64,000 nucleotides of DNA, taken from Symbiopectobacterium purcellii (GTDB lineage Bacteria > Pseudomonadota > Gammaproteobacteria > Enterobacterales > Enterobacteriaceae). The stretch lies in NCBI RefSeq assembly GCF_019797845.1, contig NZ_CP081864.1, forward strand, positions 1,984,001-2,048,000, written 5' to 3'. The notes beneath the pieces are model-generated. The model did not search any database and had not been told where the DNA came from. It worked only from the letters and a program-made list of their open reading frames with translations. Position numbers and translations under genes: made by a program. Positions 1 through 8,005 of the stretch are shown in pieces. Position 1 is the stretch's first letter. Every line of letters starts with the position of its first letter.

Positions 1-1198
1 GACGCATCAGGGTGGTATCTTCGGCCAGTGGAATAAATTGGTCCGGGTAGATTTCACCGAATTCGGGGTGTCGCCAGCGAATTAACGCTTCAGCACCAAT
101 CACGCGGCGCGTTTTGATATGCAATTTAGGTTGGTACACCAGATACAGCCCCGGATGGTCGTGCTGCAAGGTATCCGATAAATCATTAAGCAGCGTAAAA
201 GCGCGTTTTTGGTACTCGTCACTCTCCTTGTGATAGGCCATCAACCGCGTATTTTTCTTGAGCGCATCGTGCAGCGCACTCAACGCCTCACGCAGAATGC
301 GTTGTGGGTCATCAATTGGGATCTGAAATTCGGTATAGCCGATAAAAATTTCCAGTTTCAACGGGATATGGCTGGTGATGCTCTGCTGAATTCGGTCAGC
401 ACACGACATCAACGTACTCAGTACCTGCTCTTGTTGTTCTTTTTTGACCAGCAGTGCAAAACGCCCCGCAGAAATGCTGTAGATGCTGGCTTGTCGGCTG
501 ATGTTCAGCCGCAGGAACAGGCCGATATCTTTGAGTACGCTTTCTACGGTTGGCATCCCGAGAGAGCGCGCCATTTCATAGATATAGGTGAGATCGATGC
601 TGTCGAGCAGGATGAGCACGAAATCTTCGAAAATGTCCGTGGACTGGCTGATATCTTCAATAAGTCGCTGGCGATTGGGCAACAGGGTCACGGCATCGAT
701 CAGACCAATGGCGTTGCGGTATTCGATCAGCGCCATGGTAATGGACGCCAGCGTTTTTAAATCACGGCGCTGCATTTTTGAAAACGAACGCGCAACATAA
801 TCCACAACGCTCAGGGTGCCGATGGCATAACCGGCTTTAGTAATCAGCGGGATACCGGCATAAAACCGAATATGAGGTTCACCGCTGACATAGGGGCTGT
901 TCTTAAAACGCTCATCCTGTGACGCATCATTGCAGACCAGCAATTCGTTGGTTTGCATGGTGTACTGATCGAGTGCGCCGACTTTGCGCATTTCGTTGAG
1001 CACAAAGTTATGTTTGGCTTTGATATGCAATGAATGGGTATCACTGACGGTGATCAGCGCGCTAGGCATATTCAATATCTTGCTGGTCAACGAAGTGATT
1101 TGGCTAAGCACATTATCTTGAGAGGTATCCAGGTGAAACAATAGCCTATCGAGCGCATGCATCCGCTGCTCCTCATCATGATTCAACTGTCTTAGCAT
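1..1198 (-). CDS. GAF-GGDEF-EAL domain protein (3' part cut by the window edge)
   Basis: This is a cyclic-di-GMP signalling protein whose 3' end runs off the window. The visible product has an N-terminal GAF-like sensor region (about residues 10-150), then a GGDEF-type domain, then the start of an EAL phosphodiesterase domain. The EAL motif is intact (GAEALIRWRHP). The GGDEF signature reads SAGRF instead of GG(D/E)EF, so cyclase activity is unlikely and the protein is more probably a phosphodiesterase; this is inference from motifs. The start at 1198 is preferred because GGAG lies six bases upstream. An in-frame ATG at 1210 has no clear ribosome binding site. No transmembrane segment is visible, so it is probably cytoplasmic. 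It is transcribed away from ydgD and stands alone here. Confidence 0.85.
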   Translation of the reverse strand, partial: MLRQLNHDEEQRMHALDRLLFHLDTSQDNVLSQITSLTSKILNMPSALITVSDTHSLHIKAKHNFVLNEMRKVGALDQYTMQTNELLVCNDASQDERFKNSPYVSGEPHIRFYAGIPLITKAGYAIGTLSVVDYVARSFSKMQRRDLKTLASITMALIEYRNAIGLIDAVTLLPNRQRLIEDISQSTDIFEDFVLILLDSIDLTYIYEMARSLGMPTVESVLKDIGLFLRLNISRQASIYSISAGRFALLVKKEQQEQVLSTLMSCADRIQQSITSHIPLKLEIFIGYTEFQIPIDDPQRILREALSALHDALKKNTRLMAYHKESDEYQKRAFTLLNDLSDTLQHDHPGLYLVYQPKLHIKTRRVIGAEALIRWRHPEFGEIYPDQFIPLAEDTTLMR

Positions 1199-1401
1199 TG
1201 ATGACTCCATTTATGCGCTATAAGAACACCTCATCTTAGCCTATTCAATAGGGGACAAACCTGTCATTAGGCACCGCTATTCATGATATTTCACAGGATA
1301 AAAAACCGGAGAAGTACCGCGTTTGCATTATCTGATGAAAACGAGAAGGGCGTAGTTAAGCGATTTTACATGAAACCGATCGCCTGGCTAGCGCTTGTAT
1401 G

Positions 1402-1425
1402 CGCGGCGTTTCGCTTTACGCCGCG
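1402..1425. terminator. Stem-loop after ydgD
   Basis: There is a perfect 8-bp stem (CGCGGCGT / ACGCCGCG) with an 8-base loop, just beyond the ydgD stop codon. It has only a short T run, and that is on the + strand. It is a weak terminator candidate or an mRNA 3'-end stabilising hairpin. Confidence 0.35.
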
Positions 1426-1437
1426 TTTGGCGATAAA

Positions 1438-2277
1438 TTATTCTGAATCAGCAGCGTTTTTCATCGCATGGCGTGCCAGCGCCTTCAATTGTCGCTGAAT
1501 GGCGGTGATCGCAACGGCATGGTTGTCAGCGCGCTCGCGTTCGCTGGCATCTGGCGCGGAGCTTTGGATACCAATCAACTGCCAGCCTTGCAGTGTTTTC
1601 AGCATCAGAGGAGAACCGCTGTCACCCGGTAAGGTGTCGCACTGGTGAGATAAAATCGCGGAGGCCGCCCAACCGGTAATCACACAATCCTGATGGCGAT
1701 AGAGCGCTTCCTGGTGGTCTTCGGGATAGCCTGCTTGCGTAACCTTTGCTTGCTGTTGCGCTAGTGCGGCATTCAGTTCTGACTGTGTGCCATTCCAAGT
1801 GGTTAACGGTGTGATACCCGAAGGGGGATCGCGCAACCAAATCAAGGCATAATCCAGCGGTGCGGCGGCAGGAGAAACAATCCACCCTTCGCCGTCGGGC
1901 TGCAATTTTTTGCGTAGCGCGCTATTGGTCACGGCCTCGATGGCGTGCGTTTCATACTTCCATTCGCCATTGACCGCAATAAAACGCAACGCAACCGGTT
2001 TATCGGGTTTTCCTGATGGCGGCGTTAAGACGCAGTGGCCTGCGGTTAATGCTAGATGGGGAGCGATCAGCGTGGCGGTACACAGATTGCCGCTGGCGGT
2101 TTCCAGTTGACCGATGGCCTGCCAGGGCCAGGCAGTAGGGGACGGCACCGGATCGCGATCGTCATGATTAAAAAACAGCGTTTTTTGACGTTCAGCTTCA
2201 GAGGAGGATTGTTCAGCCCAGCTATGGGCGGCGGGTAACGCTATCAAACAGAACAACCAGGCCAGTTTACGCATCAA
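1438..2277 (-). CDS. ydgD: Trypsin-like serine protease, YdgD family
   Basis: This is a predicted exported S1-family peptidase of 279 residues. An N-terminal signal peptide (hydrophobic core [11 protein letters not shown], cleavage after SWA) points to the periplasm. The catalytic triad is visible as LTAGHC (His), LDYALIWL (Asp) and GDSGSPL (Ser nucleophile). Its position downstream of asr and ydgU matches the E. coli asr-ydgU-ydgD order. The substrate is unknown. The neighbourhood suggests a role in the periplasmic acid-stress response, possibly processing Asr, but that is inference from synteny. The start at 2277 gives a proper signal peptide. Confidence 0.88.
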   Translation of the reverse strand: MMRKLAWLFCLIALPAAHSWAEQSSSEAERQKTLFFNHDDRDPVPSPTAWPWQAIGQLETASGNLCTATLIAPHLALTAGHCVLTPPSGKPDKPVALRFIAVNGEWKYETHAIEAVTNSALRKKLQPDGEGWIVSPAAAPLDYALIWLRDPPSGITPLTTWNGTQSELNAALAQQQAKVTQAGYPEDHQEALYRHQDCVITGWAASAILSHQCDTLPGDSGSPLMLKTLQGWQLIGIQSSAPDASERERADNHAVAITAIQRQLKALARHAMKNAADSE

Positions 2278-2384
2278 TAGAATTACCTTGCGGAAAAGCG
2301 ATATTTTTTTCGTTGCCCACTAACTATAGTCAGGTTTGCCAAGATGGTGGGTTCAGGTGCTACTTGGAATCGCTTTTGTGTTCA

Positions 2385-2468
2385 TCATATAAAGAACAGC
2401 AGCGTGATGAATCCGCACACCAGCACCAACGAAAACGCAATTTCGAATGAGTAGCGATGGAACATCAT
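2385..2468 (-). CDS. ydgU: Small single-span membrane protein, YdgU-like
   Basis: This tiny reading frame of 27 codons lies between asr and ydgD. The product starts MMFHRYSFEIAF and continues with a hydrophobic stretch ending in LLFFI, so it is a single membrane span with a short charged N-terminus. A GGGG ribosome binding site lies six bases before the chosen ATG. An in-frame ATG at 2480 would add four residues but has no comparable site. Length, position and the RYxFE-hydrophobic pattern fit YdgU, the small membrane protein encoded between asr and ydgD in E. coli. The resemblance is recalled from memory, not aligned. The role is unknown. It is probably co-expressed with ydgD or by read-through from asr. 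Confidence 0.7.
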   Translation of the reverse strand: MMFHRYSFEIAFSLVLVCGFITLLFFI

Positions 2469-2545
2469 CAGGCACCCCATAAATAAACCGTATGCGTCCG
2501 GGCATACGGCGGCTTCCGGAAGAGGAGCGGCTGGAATGCCTGTCA

Positions 2546-2572
2546 TAAAAAAACACCCGATTCACCGGGTGT
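2546..2572 (-). terminator. Rho-independent terminator of asr
   Basis: A 7-bp stem (ACACCCG / CGGGTGT) with a 6-base loop is followed by a run of seven T residues on the minus strand. It lies about 100 bases beyond the asr stop codon and before ydgU. Confidence 0.85.
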
Positions 2573-2675
2573 CAGACTCACTATCTCTGTGTGAAACCCG
2601 CTGGTGTTGGCGGCGTTTTGTGGCCAACAAGTCCCTGCCGGAGCAGGGATCTTGAAACAACAAACCGTGATGCGA

Positions 2676-3227
2676 TTACGCGGCGGTTGGAGCCGGTTTT
2701 TTAGCGGCCTTTTTGACGTGTTTTTTGGCAGCCTGGGCTTTCTGAGCGGCAGGTTTAGCGGCTTTCTTCACGTGTTTTTTGGCAGCTTGTGCTTTCTGAG
2801 CGGCAGGTTTAGCGGCTTTCTTCATGTGTTTTCTCGCAGCCTGGGCTTTCTGAGCGGCAGGTTTAGTGGCTTTCTTCACGTGTTTTTTCGCAGCCTGGGC
2901 TTTCTGAGCGGCAGGTTTAGTGGCTTTCTTCACGTGTTTTTTGGCAGCCTGCGCTTTCTGTGCAGCAGGTTTAGCCGCTTTCTTCACGTGTTTCTTAGCG
3001 GCTTGGGCTTTTTGTGCAGCAGCCGGTTTGGCTTTTTTCACGTGTTTTTTAGCCGCTTGAGCCTTTTGTTCAGCCGGTTTAGCGGCTTTTTTCACTGTCT
3101 TTTTCGCGTGTTCCTGAGCATGTGCAGCAGGTGTGGTTGCTGGCGCTGCCGTGGTGTTCGCTGCAAACGCGACAGAGGAGAGACCCAGAGCGGCACCTGC
3201 GATCAACACTAATACTTTTTTCATCAT
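2676..3227 (-). CDS. asr: Acid shock protein Asr, repeat-expanded
   Basis: Asr is an acid-induced, very basic periplasmic protein. The 183-residue product has a signal peptide ([21 protein letters not shown]), a short Ala/Thr/Pro-rich segment, and then a Lys/Ala-rich body. The body consists of seven nearly identical 18-residue units, each an [12 protein letters not shown] segment followed by KKHVKK, and the tail is [11 protein letters not shown]. coli Asr is about 100 residues, so this copy is almost twice as long and the excess is repeat units. The start at 3227 follows a GAGG site; ATG at 3224 is equally possible. An RstA-box-like site lies upstream and a terminator lies downstream. The likely role is sequestering protons or protecting periplasmic proteins at low pH. 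Confidence 0.9.
   Translation of the reverse strand: MMKKVLVLIAGAALGLSSVAFAANTTAAPATTPAAHAQEHAKKTVKKAAKPAEQKAQAAKKHVKKAKPAAAQKAQAAKKHVKKAAKPAAQKAQAAKKHVKKATKPAAQKAQAAKKHVKKATKPAAQKAQAARKHMKKAAKPAAQKAQAAKKHVKKAAKPAAQKAQAAKKHVKKAAKKPAPTAA
2709..3086 (-). repeat. Seven tandem 54-bp repeats inside asr
   Basis: Seven direct repeats of 54 bp each encode one 18-residue unit of Asr. They are almost identical at the DNA level, differing by A/T at unit position 2, K/R and V/M swaps, and one shifted unit near the N-terminal end. This suggests recent expansion by slippage or unequal recombination. Confidence 0.9.
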
Positions 3228-3328
3228 CAATTCCTCATTATTCCGTTCACATGTGGGCCTTGAAGCGGCCCGGTGAAAGAAGCATAAGAAAAAGCCCGCT
3301 GAGGGTCTGTGAGTCATTGGTATCGGTG

Positions 3329-3342
3329 TGTAACGCAATGTA
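3329..3342 (-). promoter_or_regulatory. RstA box upstream of asr
   Basis: The minus strand reads TACATTGCGTTACA, which matches 11 of the 12 specified positions of the published RstA consensus TACATNTNGTTACA. It lies about 100 bases upstream of the asr start and overlaps the region just after the rstB stop codon. RstA control of asr is established in E. coli, and here the regulator genes are adjacent. Confidence 0.75.
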
Positions 3343-3347
3343 CACCC

Positions 3348-4655
3348 TCAAGACGGGAGTGCAGGGCGAACGGGGATATCGGTTTTAATCGGCCAGCAGA
3401 AGCGGAAACGGGCGCCGCCCCATTCATTGCTCTCCGCCACAATGGTGCCGTCATACGCCTGCACGATGGCATAAACAATCGCGAGGCCCAGTCCACAACC
3501 TCCGCTGCTGTTTTCTAACCCGGCCTCCAGCCGGATAAACGGCTCAAACACCGTTTCCCGGTCTTCCAACGCAATGCCGGGACCATCGTCATCCACCTGA
3601 AGACAGGCCATTGGCCCATCGCGAGATACGCTGACGCTGATGCGCGAGTGGCAGAAGCGCAGTGCGTTATTGACCAGATTATCCAGCACCCGCTCCATCA
3701 GGCGCATATCGAGATAGCCAATGTCCGTACCCGGCGGCATCGACAGTTCGAATGCTTTATCCGCGTGCAGCATACGCCACTCATCGATTTTATTTTGTAG
3801 CCAGGCAGTGACATCAATCTGTGTCAGGTGGAGTGAGACCTGCGGACGATCGAGGCGTGCGTAGGTCAGTAACTCGTCAATCAGCGCTTCCAATTGCCCA
3901 ATATCGCGGTTGAGCGCGGTTTGTTCCTCCTCACTCAGATTGTCGCTCATGGCGAGGCGATAGCGCAGGCGTACCAGCGGGGTGCGTAATTCATGGGCAA
4001 TGTTGTCAATCAGCCGCTTTTTACTGACAATCAGTTGATTCAGATTATCGGCCATTTGGTTAAATGCGATACCCAGTCGCACCATACTGGAGGTGTTGTC
4101 ATAGTGGAGTCGCTCTTCAAGATGACCTTCCCCCAATCGCTGCGCGGCATTTTCCAGTTTCAACATGGCCTGCCAATGCGGTCGCATCCACAAAAACACG
4201 GGAAGTGCCAGAGAAAGACCAATCAGCATCACAAACAGCAAATCCCACAGCCGCATCTCATGCAGGAAAAACAGATAAGGGATTGGCCCAACCGACAGCA
4301 CATAGTGAGAGCGCGGGATACGCTGGATAAAGGTGTATTGATCTTCAATCGCGATAATTTCGCCCTGATTCAACCGCTGCTGTGCTTTCGGCGATAAACG
4401 GTATTTACTCAGTGGCTCAATGTTCAACGTGAATGACAGGTTCAAATCCATCTCGTTGATGGTTTTATGCCATTCGCGCGGCGGGATGGTACGCAACTCA
4501 TTGCGGATCAGATAGAGCGAGCTTTTCATCAGGTCGTCCATCGACTGGCGGCCAGCGCGCTCTGCGGTCATTTTGTAGACCAGGCCTACCAGCAGCGTCA
4601 TCACCACGAAGCTGGCAAACAGCAACAGAAAAAACTGCACAAACAGTTTTCTCAT
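3348..4655 (-). CDS. rstB: Sensor histidine kinase RstB
   Basis: RstB is the inner-membrane sensor kinase of the RstBA two-component system. The 435-residue product has an N-terminal membrane span, a periplasmic domain (about residues 30-135), a second span near residues 137-160, a HAMP linker and a DHp helix with the phospho-acceptor motif IAHELRTPLVRLRYRL. The ATPase domain has DDDGPGI and GGCGLGLAIV. Length and sequence agree closely with E. coli RstB (433 residues). Its ATG overlaps the rstA stop codon by four bases (ATGA), so the two genes are translationally coupled. In E. coli the pair is induced by PhoPQ; I found no convincing PhoP box here. Confidence 0.96.
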   Translation of the reverse strand: MRKLFVQFFLLLFASFVVMTLLVGLVYKMTAERAGRQSMDDLMKSSLYLIRNELRTIPPREWHKTINEMDLNLSFTLNIEPLSKYRLSPKAQQRLNQGEIIAIEDQYTFIQRIPRSHYVLSVGPIPYLFFLHEMRLWDLLFVMLIGLSLALPVFLWMRPHWQAMLKLENAAQRLGEGHLEERLHYDNTSSMVRLGIAFNQMADNLNQLIVSKKRLIDNIAHELRTPLVRLRYRLAMSDNLSEEEQTALNRDIGQLEALIDELLTYARLDRPQVSLHLTQIDVTAWLQNKIDEWRMLHADKAFELSMPPGTDIGYLDMRLMERVLDNLVNNALRFCHSRISVSVSRDGPMACLQVDDDGPGIALEDRETVFEPFIRLEAGLENSSGGCGLGLAIVYAIVQAYDGTIVAESNEWGGARFRFCWPIKTDIPVRPALPS

Positions 4656-5398
4656 GGTATAGCGCTCTCCCAGGCATTCGGCGCGAAAAGGTAACCTTTG
4701 TTGCGCACGGTCTTGATACGGAAGGGCTCCAGGGCGTTGTCGTGCAATTTTTTGCGCAGACGGGAAATAGCCACATCGATACTGCGATCCATACCGTCAT
4801 AACTGACGCCGCGCAGATTTTTGAGCAACAAATCCCGGTCCATGGTGTGTCCGGCATGGGTTGCCAACTGCCACAGTAAATCGAAATCGGCAGTGGATAG
4901 CACGATATTCTCTTCCGCCAGCGTCACTTCACGGTTAACCGGATCGATACACAGCAACCCGAAATGCAGCGTTTTGTGCACCTGAACTTGCGCCTGTACT
5001 GCGGGCGTTTCCGGCGCAACCTGTGTGGCAGGCTGCGTCGAGTATTGCCGCAGATGGAGCCGCAGGCGGGCCAGTAGCACGGCGGGCGGCGTCGTTTTCA
5101 AAATATAATCATCTGCGCCCATTTCCAGCGCCAATATGTGGTTCATGTCGCTGTCAAGTGAGGTCAGCAGTACGATCGGGCCGCTGTACAGGGGGCGTAA
5201 CTCGCGGCAGATGGTCATGCCATCTTTGCCTGGCAGCATTACATCTAACAGCACCAGATCGGGATTTTGCTGCGCGATGAAGTCGAGCGCTTTATCGCCG
5301 CGCGGCTCCAGATGAACATCTATGTCATGTTTTCCCAGATAAGCCGCAATCAGTTTGCCCACTTCAGGGTCATCTTCCACAAAGGCAATCTTATGCAT
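4652..5398 (-). CDS. rstA: Response regulator RstA
   Basis: RstA is the OmpR/PhoB-type DNA-binding partner of RstB. The 248-residue product has a receiver domain at 1-120 (acidic pocket EDD, phospho-acceptor in LVLLDVMLPGKDG, then the conserved Thr/Ser and Lys region) and a C-terminal winged helix. The start at 5398 (MHKIAFVEDD) aligns with the family. A longer frame reaching 5497 adds residues not typical of the family and was rejected. It is first in the rstA-rstB operon. Known E. coli targets include asr, which lies immediately downstream here. Confidence 0.95.
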   Translation of the reverse strand: MHKIAFVEDDPEVGKLIAAYLGKHDIDVHLEPRGDKALDFIAQQNPDLVLLDVMLPGKDGMTICRELRPLYSGPIVLLTSLDSDMNHILALEMGADDYILKTTPPAVLLARLRLHLRQYSTQPATQVAPETPAVQAQVQVHKTLHFGLLCIDPVNREVTLAEENIVLSTADFDLLWQLATHAGHTMDRDLLLKNLRGVSYDGMDRSIDVAISRLRKKLHDNALEPFRIKTVRNKGYLFAPNAWESAIP

Positions 5399-5715
5399 AG
5401 TCACCGTAGCTTTTGTTGCTCTATCGTCAGCCTGCCGTGTGACAGACCGTTTTCGTCTTGCGTTAGCATAGAGCCCACACATGGGCAGCGCCAGCAATGA
5501 AGCGTAAAAGGGTATAACGCGCAGATACCGGATTTCATTGCAATATCGTGAACTTGATAACGTGCTCGCGCTGTCAAATCACTCACGCTCATGACAATAT
5601 AGGGGGGTAACCCGTGAGCCTGGTAAAACAGGGCAGATGTATTATCGACGCTTGATGAAAGGTGATTGACGTACAAGTGACGCGATGAACCCACTGGCGA
5701 ACAGGAGAGAAGGAC
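5399..5715. other. Divergent intergenic region rstA / hypothetical gene
   Basis: These 317 bases hold no supported gene. They must carry the promoter of rstAB (minus) and of the gene at 5716 (plus). I looked for PhoP-type (T/G)GTTTA direct repeats ahead of rstA and found none. Confidence 0.6.
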
Positions 5716-6153
5716 ATGGGAGATAACCCAGAGTCTGTGTGTTCCAATGAGGCGTTAAGTATTGATTACGCTGAGTATTTGGCAGCGCTGTGTAACAAAC
5801 GCTGGCGTTTTATTGATGCCATGTATGGCGTGTTGCCGATTATCGGCATGGTGACAAAATCTGCGTCGGCCCGTCAGGTAGCCCCGCAAGAGCAAATGAA
5901 AACGCTGGCAATGCAGGTGCTTTCCACTCAGGTCAACGATGAAACCAACCTGACGCGATTGATCGCCTTGGCGCAGCAGCAGAAGCTGACAGCACTGAAT
6001 ATTGTGCTGCCGTATCCGCTGACGTCACAACAGTTAGTGACGATCCGGGAAGCCTGTGCGGCATCAACAACAGTGTCGCAGCGCAATGAGTGTCCAGATC
6101 ACACCGGTCTAGGCCGCTTGCGCGGCCTAATGGGTGGTGAGATTAATCGATAG
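5716..6153 (+). CDS. Hypothetical protein, family not recognised
   Basis: This frame encodes 145 residues and starts after a strong site (AGGAGAGAAGGAC before ATG). Codon use is like that of the neighbouring genes, so it is probably translated. No domain was recognised. The protein has an acidic N-terminus, a mildly hydrophobic stretch MYGVLPIIGMV near residues 37-47, and then a soluble helical region rich in Gln and Leu. The last 15 residues are encoded over a perfect 7-bp hairpin (6111-6128), and the stop codon lies 11 bases inside the 3' end of the convergent dauA frame. The C-terminus may therefore be an altered end. No function can be proposed. Confidence 0.6.
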   Translation: MGDNPESVCSNEALSIDYAEYLAALCNKRWRFIDAMYGVLPIIGMVTKSASARQVAPQEQMKTLAMQVLSTQVNDETNLTRLIALAQQQKLTALNIVLPYPLTSQQLVTIREACAASTTVSQRNECPDHTGLGRLRGLMGGEINR

Positions 6154-7853
6154 ACTGCGTTGCTTCCAACGCTTGGGCCAGCGTGGGATAAAATGTGCGT
6201 CGTCCTGCAATGGGATGCACATTGGCGCGCGCCAAGGTTTTTAGCGGTTGGAACGGAATATCGGTTATCAATAGCTGTTTGTCAGCGGGTAAGGCATCGC
6301 TGAAACGCAAGAACGCATTGAGTCCTCCGGCATCCAGAATCGGCACCGCGTCCCATTGCAGAATGGATGGTCTGATAATGCTCGCTGCGTTGCAGAATAT
6401 CGTTGAAAATGCGTTCCGCCGCGGCGAAAAACAGTGGGCCGTTGACCCGCAGTACCAGTCGCGTCGGCGATGAGGTCTCTGGACGTTCGCTCAGCCGGGT
6501 CATTTGGGCAATGCGGCGCATAAACAGCAGCGACGCCAACACAATCCCCACCGTAATCGCAATCACCATATCAAACAGCACGGTCAACGACATGCAAAGC
6601 AGCATGACAATGATGTCATCTTTGGGGCCATGACGCAGCAAATCCACCACTTTATGGGCTTCACTCATATTCCAGGCGACGAGCAGCAGCAGCGCGGCCA
6701 TGGCGGCCAATGGCAGATAAGAGAGCCAGGGAGCCAGCACCAAAAGCGCCAACAGCACCAACAGCACCAACAGCGCGTGCACCACCGCCGACACCGGGGA
6801 CGTTGCCCCGGCACGCACGTTGGCGGCGGAGCGTGCGATAGCCGCGGTGGCGGTGATGCCGCCAAAGAACGGCGCGACCAGATTACCGAAGCCTTGTCCC
6901 ATCAATTCGGCATTGGAGTTGTGTTTTTTACCGGTCATTCCGTCCAGTACCACCGCGCACAGCAGTGATTCGATAGCGCCGAGCATCGCCATGGAAAATG
7001 CCGCAGGGAGCAGGGCGGAAATGCTCTGCCAGTTGAGCGTCATGGCCGGTTCACCGGCGGCGGACACGTTCCATGGCAGCACCCACTGCGGCAGAATGGG
7101 CGGAATGCCCTGACCCTGCGAGCCATCAGCCAGCATATAGCTAAAGCGGGAACCGATGGTGGCGACATCGTGGCCCATCAGCGACATGATACCCATGACA
7201 GCAACGCCTGCCAGCAGCGCCGGCAAATGGCCTGGCAAGCGGATGCCCAGTTTGGGCCACAACACCAGCACTGCCAACGTTGTCAGGCCGATCAGCGTGT
7301 CAGCCAGCGTCAGGGTGGGAAACGCCTGTGCCAGCGCTATCACCTTTTCGATATAGTGCTCGGGTACGGTGGTCAGGTGCAGACCAAACAGGTCCTTAAT
7401 CTGCATGGTAGCAATGGTGATACCGATACCGGAGGTAAAGCCTAACGTCACTGACAGCGGAATATATTCAATCAGGCGCCCAAAGCGGCAGACGCCCATC
7501 AACACCAAAAATACCCCGGAAAGCAGTGTGGCCACCAACAAGCCAGAGAGGCCAAACTGCTGCGAAACTGGATACAGAATTACCACGAAGGCTGCCGTTG
7601 GACCGGAAACGCTATAGCGTGACCCTCCGGTTACCGCAATGACAATCCCGGCAATCGCCGAGGTGTAAAGCCCGTATTGCGGAGGAACACCACTGGCAAT
7701 CGCCAGCGCCATTGCCAGTGGAATGGCAATAATCCCCACGGTGATGCCCGCGATAATGTCGTGAACCAAACGTTGTGCGGTATATTTTTCGCGCCAACAG
7801 GCGGCGATCAGCGCACTAAAAGGCGTAACCCCGCTTACTCCATGCGTTTTCAT
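6143..7853 (-). pseudogene. dauA: SulP-family C4-dicarboxylate transporter DauA, frameshifted
   Basis: DauA (formerly YchM) is an inner-membrane SulP transporter for aerobic C4-dicarboxylate uptake at acidic pH. The first about 496 codons encode the membrane domain and the beginning of the STAS domain ([16 protein letters not shown]). The frame then breaks near 6365-6366, where one extra base changes ATC ATT CTG CAA into ATC CAT TCT GCA. Removing one G restores [18 protein letters not shown] and the rest of the STAS domain to the stop at 6143, giving about 569 residues. As read, the product would end with 27 unrelated residues and lack most of the regulatory STAS domain. It is either a recent pseudogene or a single-base sequence error. 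Confidence 0.85.
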
Positions 7854-7972
7854 CTTATGTCAGACCAAAAAAGGACAAAAAAATGGCGGGCAGTTGACCC
7901 GTCGTCGATAAGTGAAGTGTAGGATACGCCTGTTAAGCGGGGAGTGTTAAGACTTACATCAAAATGCAGGAT

Positions 7973-7993
7973 GCCCTGACGCAAAATCAGGGC
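7973..7993. terminator. Stem-loop downstream of chaA
   Basis: A perfect 7-bp stem (GCCCTGA / TCAGGGC) with a 7-base loop lies just beyond the chaA stop codon. It has no U tract on the minus strand and only TTT on the plus strand, so terminator function is uncertain. Confidence 0.4.
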
Positions 7994-8005
7994 TTTCCCG
8001 TAGGA

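Noticed and set aside
1283..1498. 71-codon frame on the + strand
   Set aside because: Its 3' part is antisense to ydgD and it covers the ydgD stem-loop; no ribosome site or family.
2709..3086. CRISPR-like regular repeats
   Set aside because: The repeats are contiguous 54-bp units with no spacers, and they encode the Asr protein repeat in frame.
6365..6370. Programmed ribosomal frameshift in dauA
   Set aside because: No slippery heptamer or downstream structure is evident at the break; a single extra base is simpler.
6504..6968. Gln/His-rich frame on the + strand
   Set aside because: Low-complexity shadow of the membrane domain of dauA.
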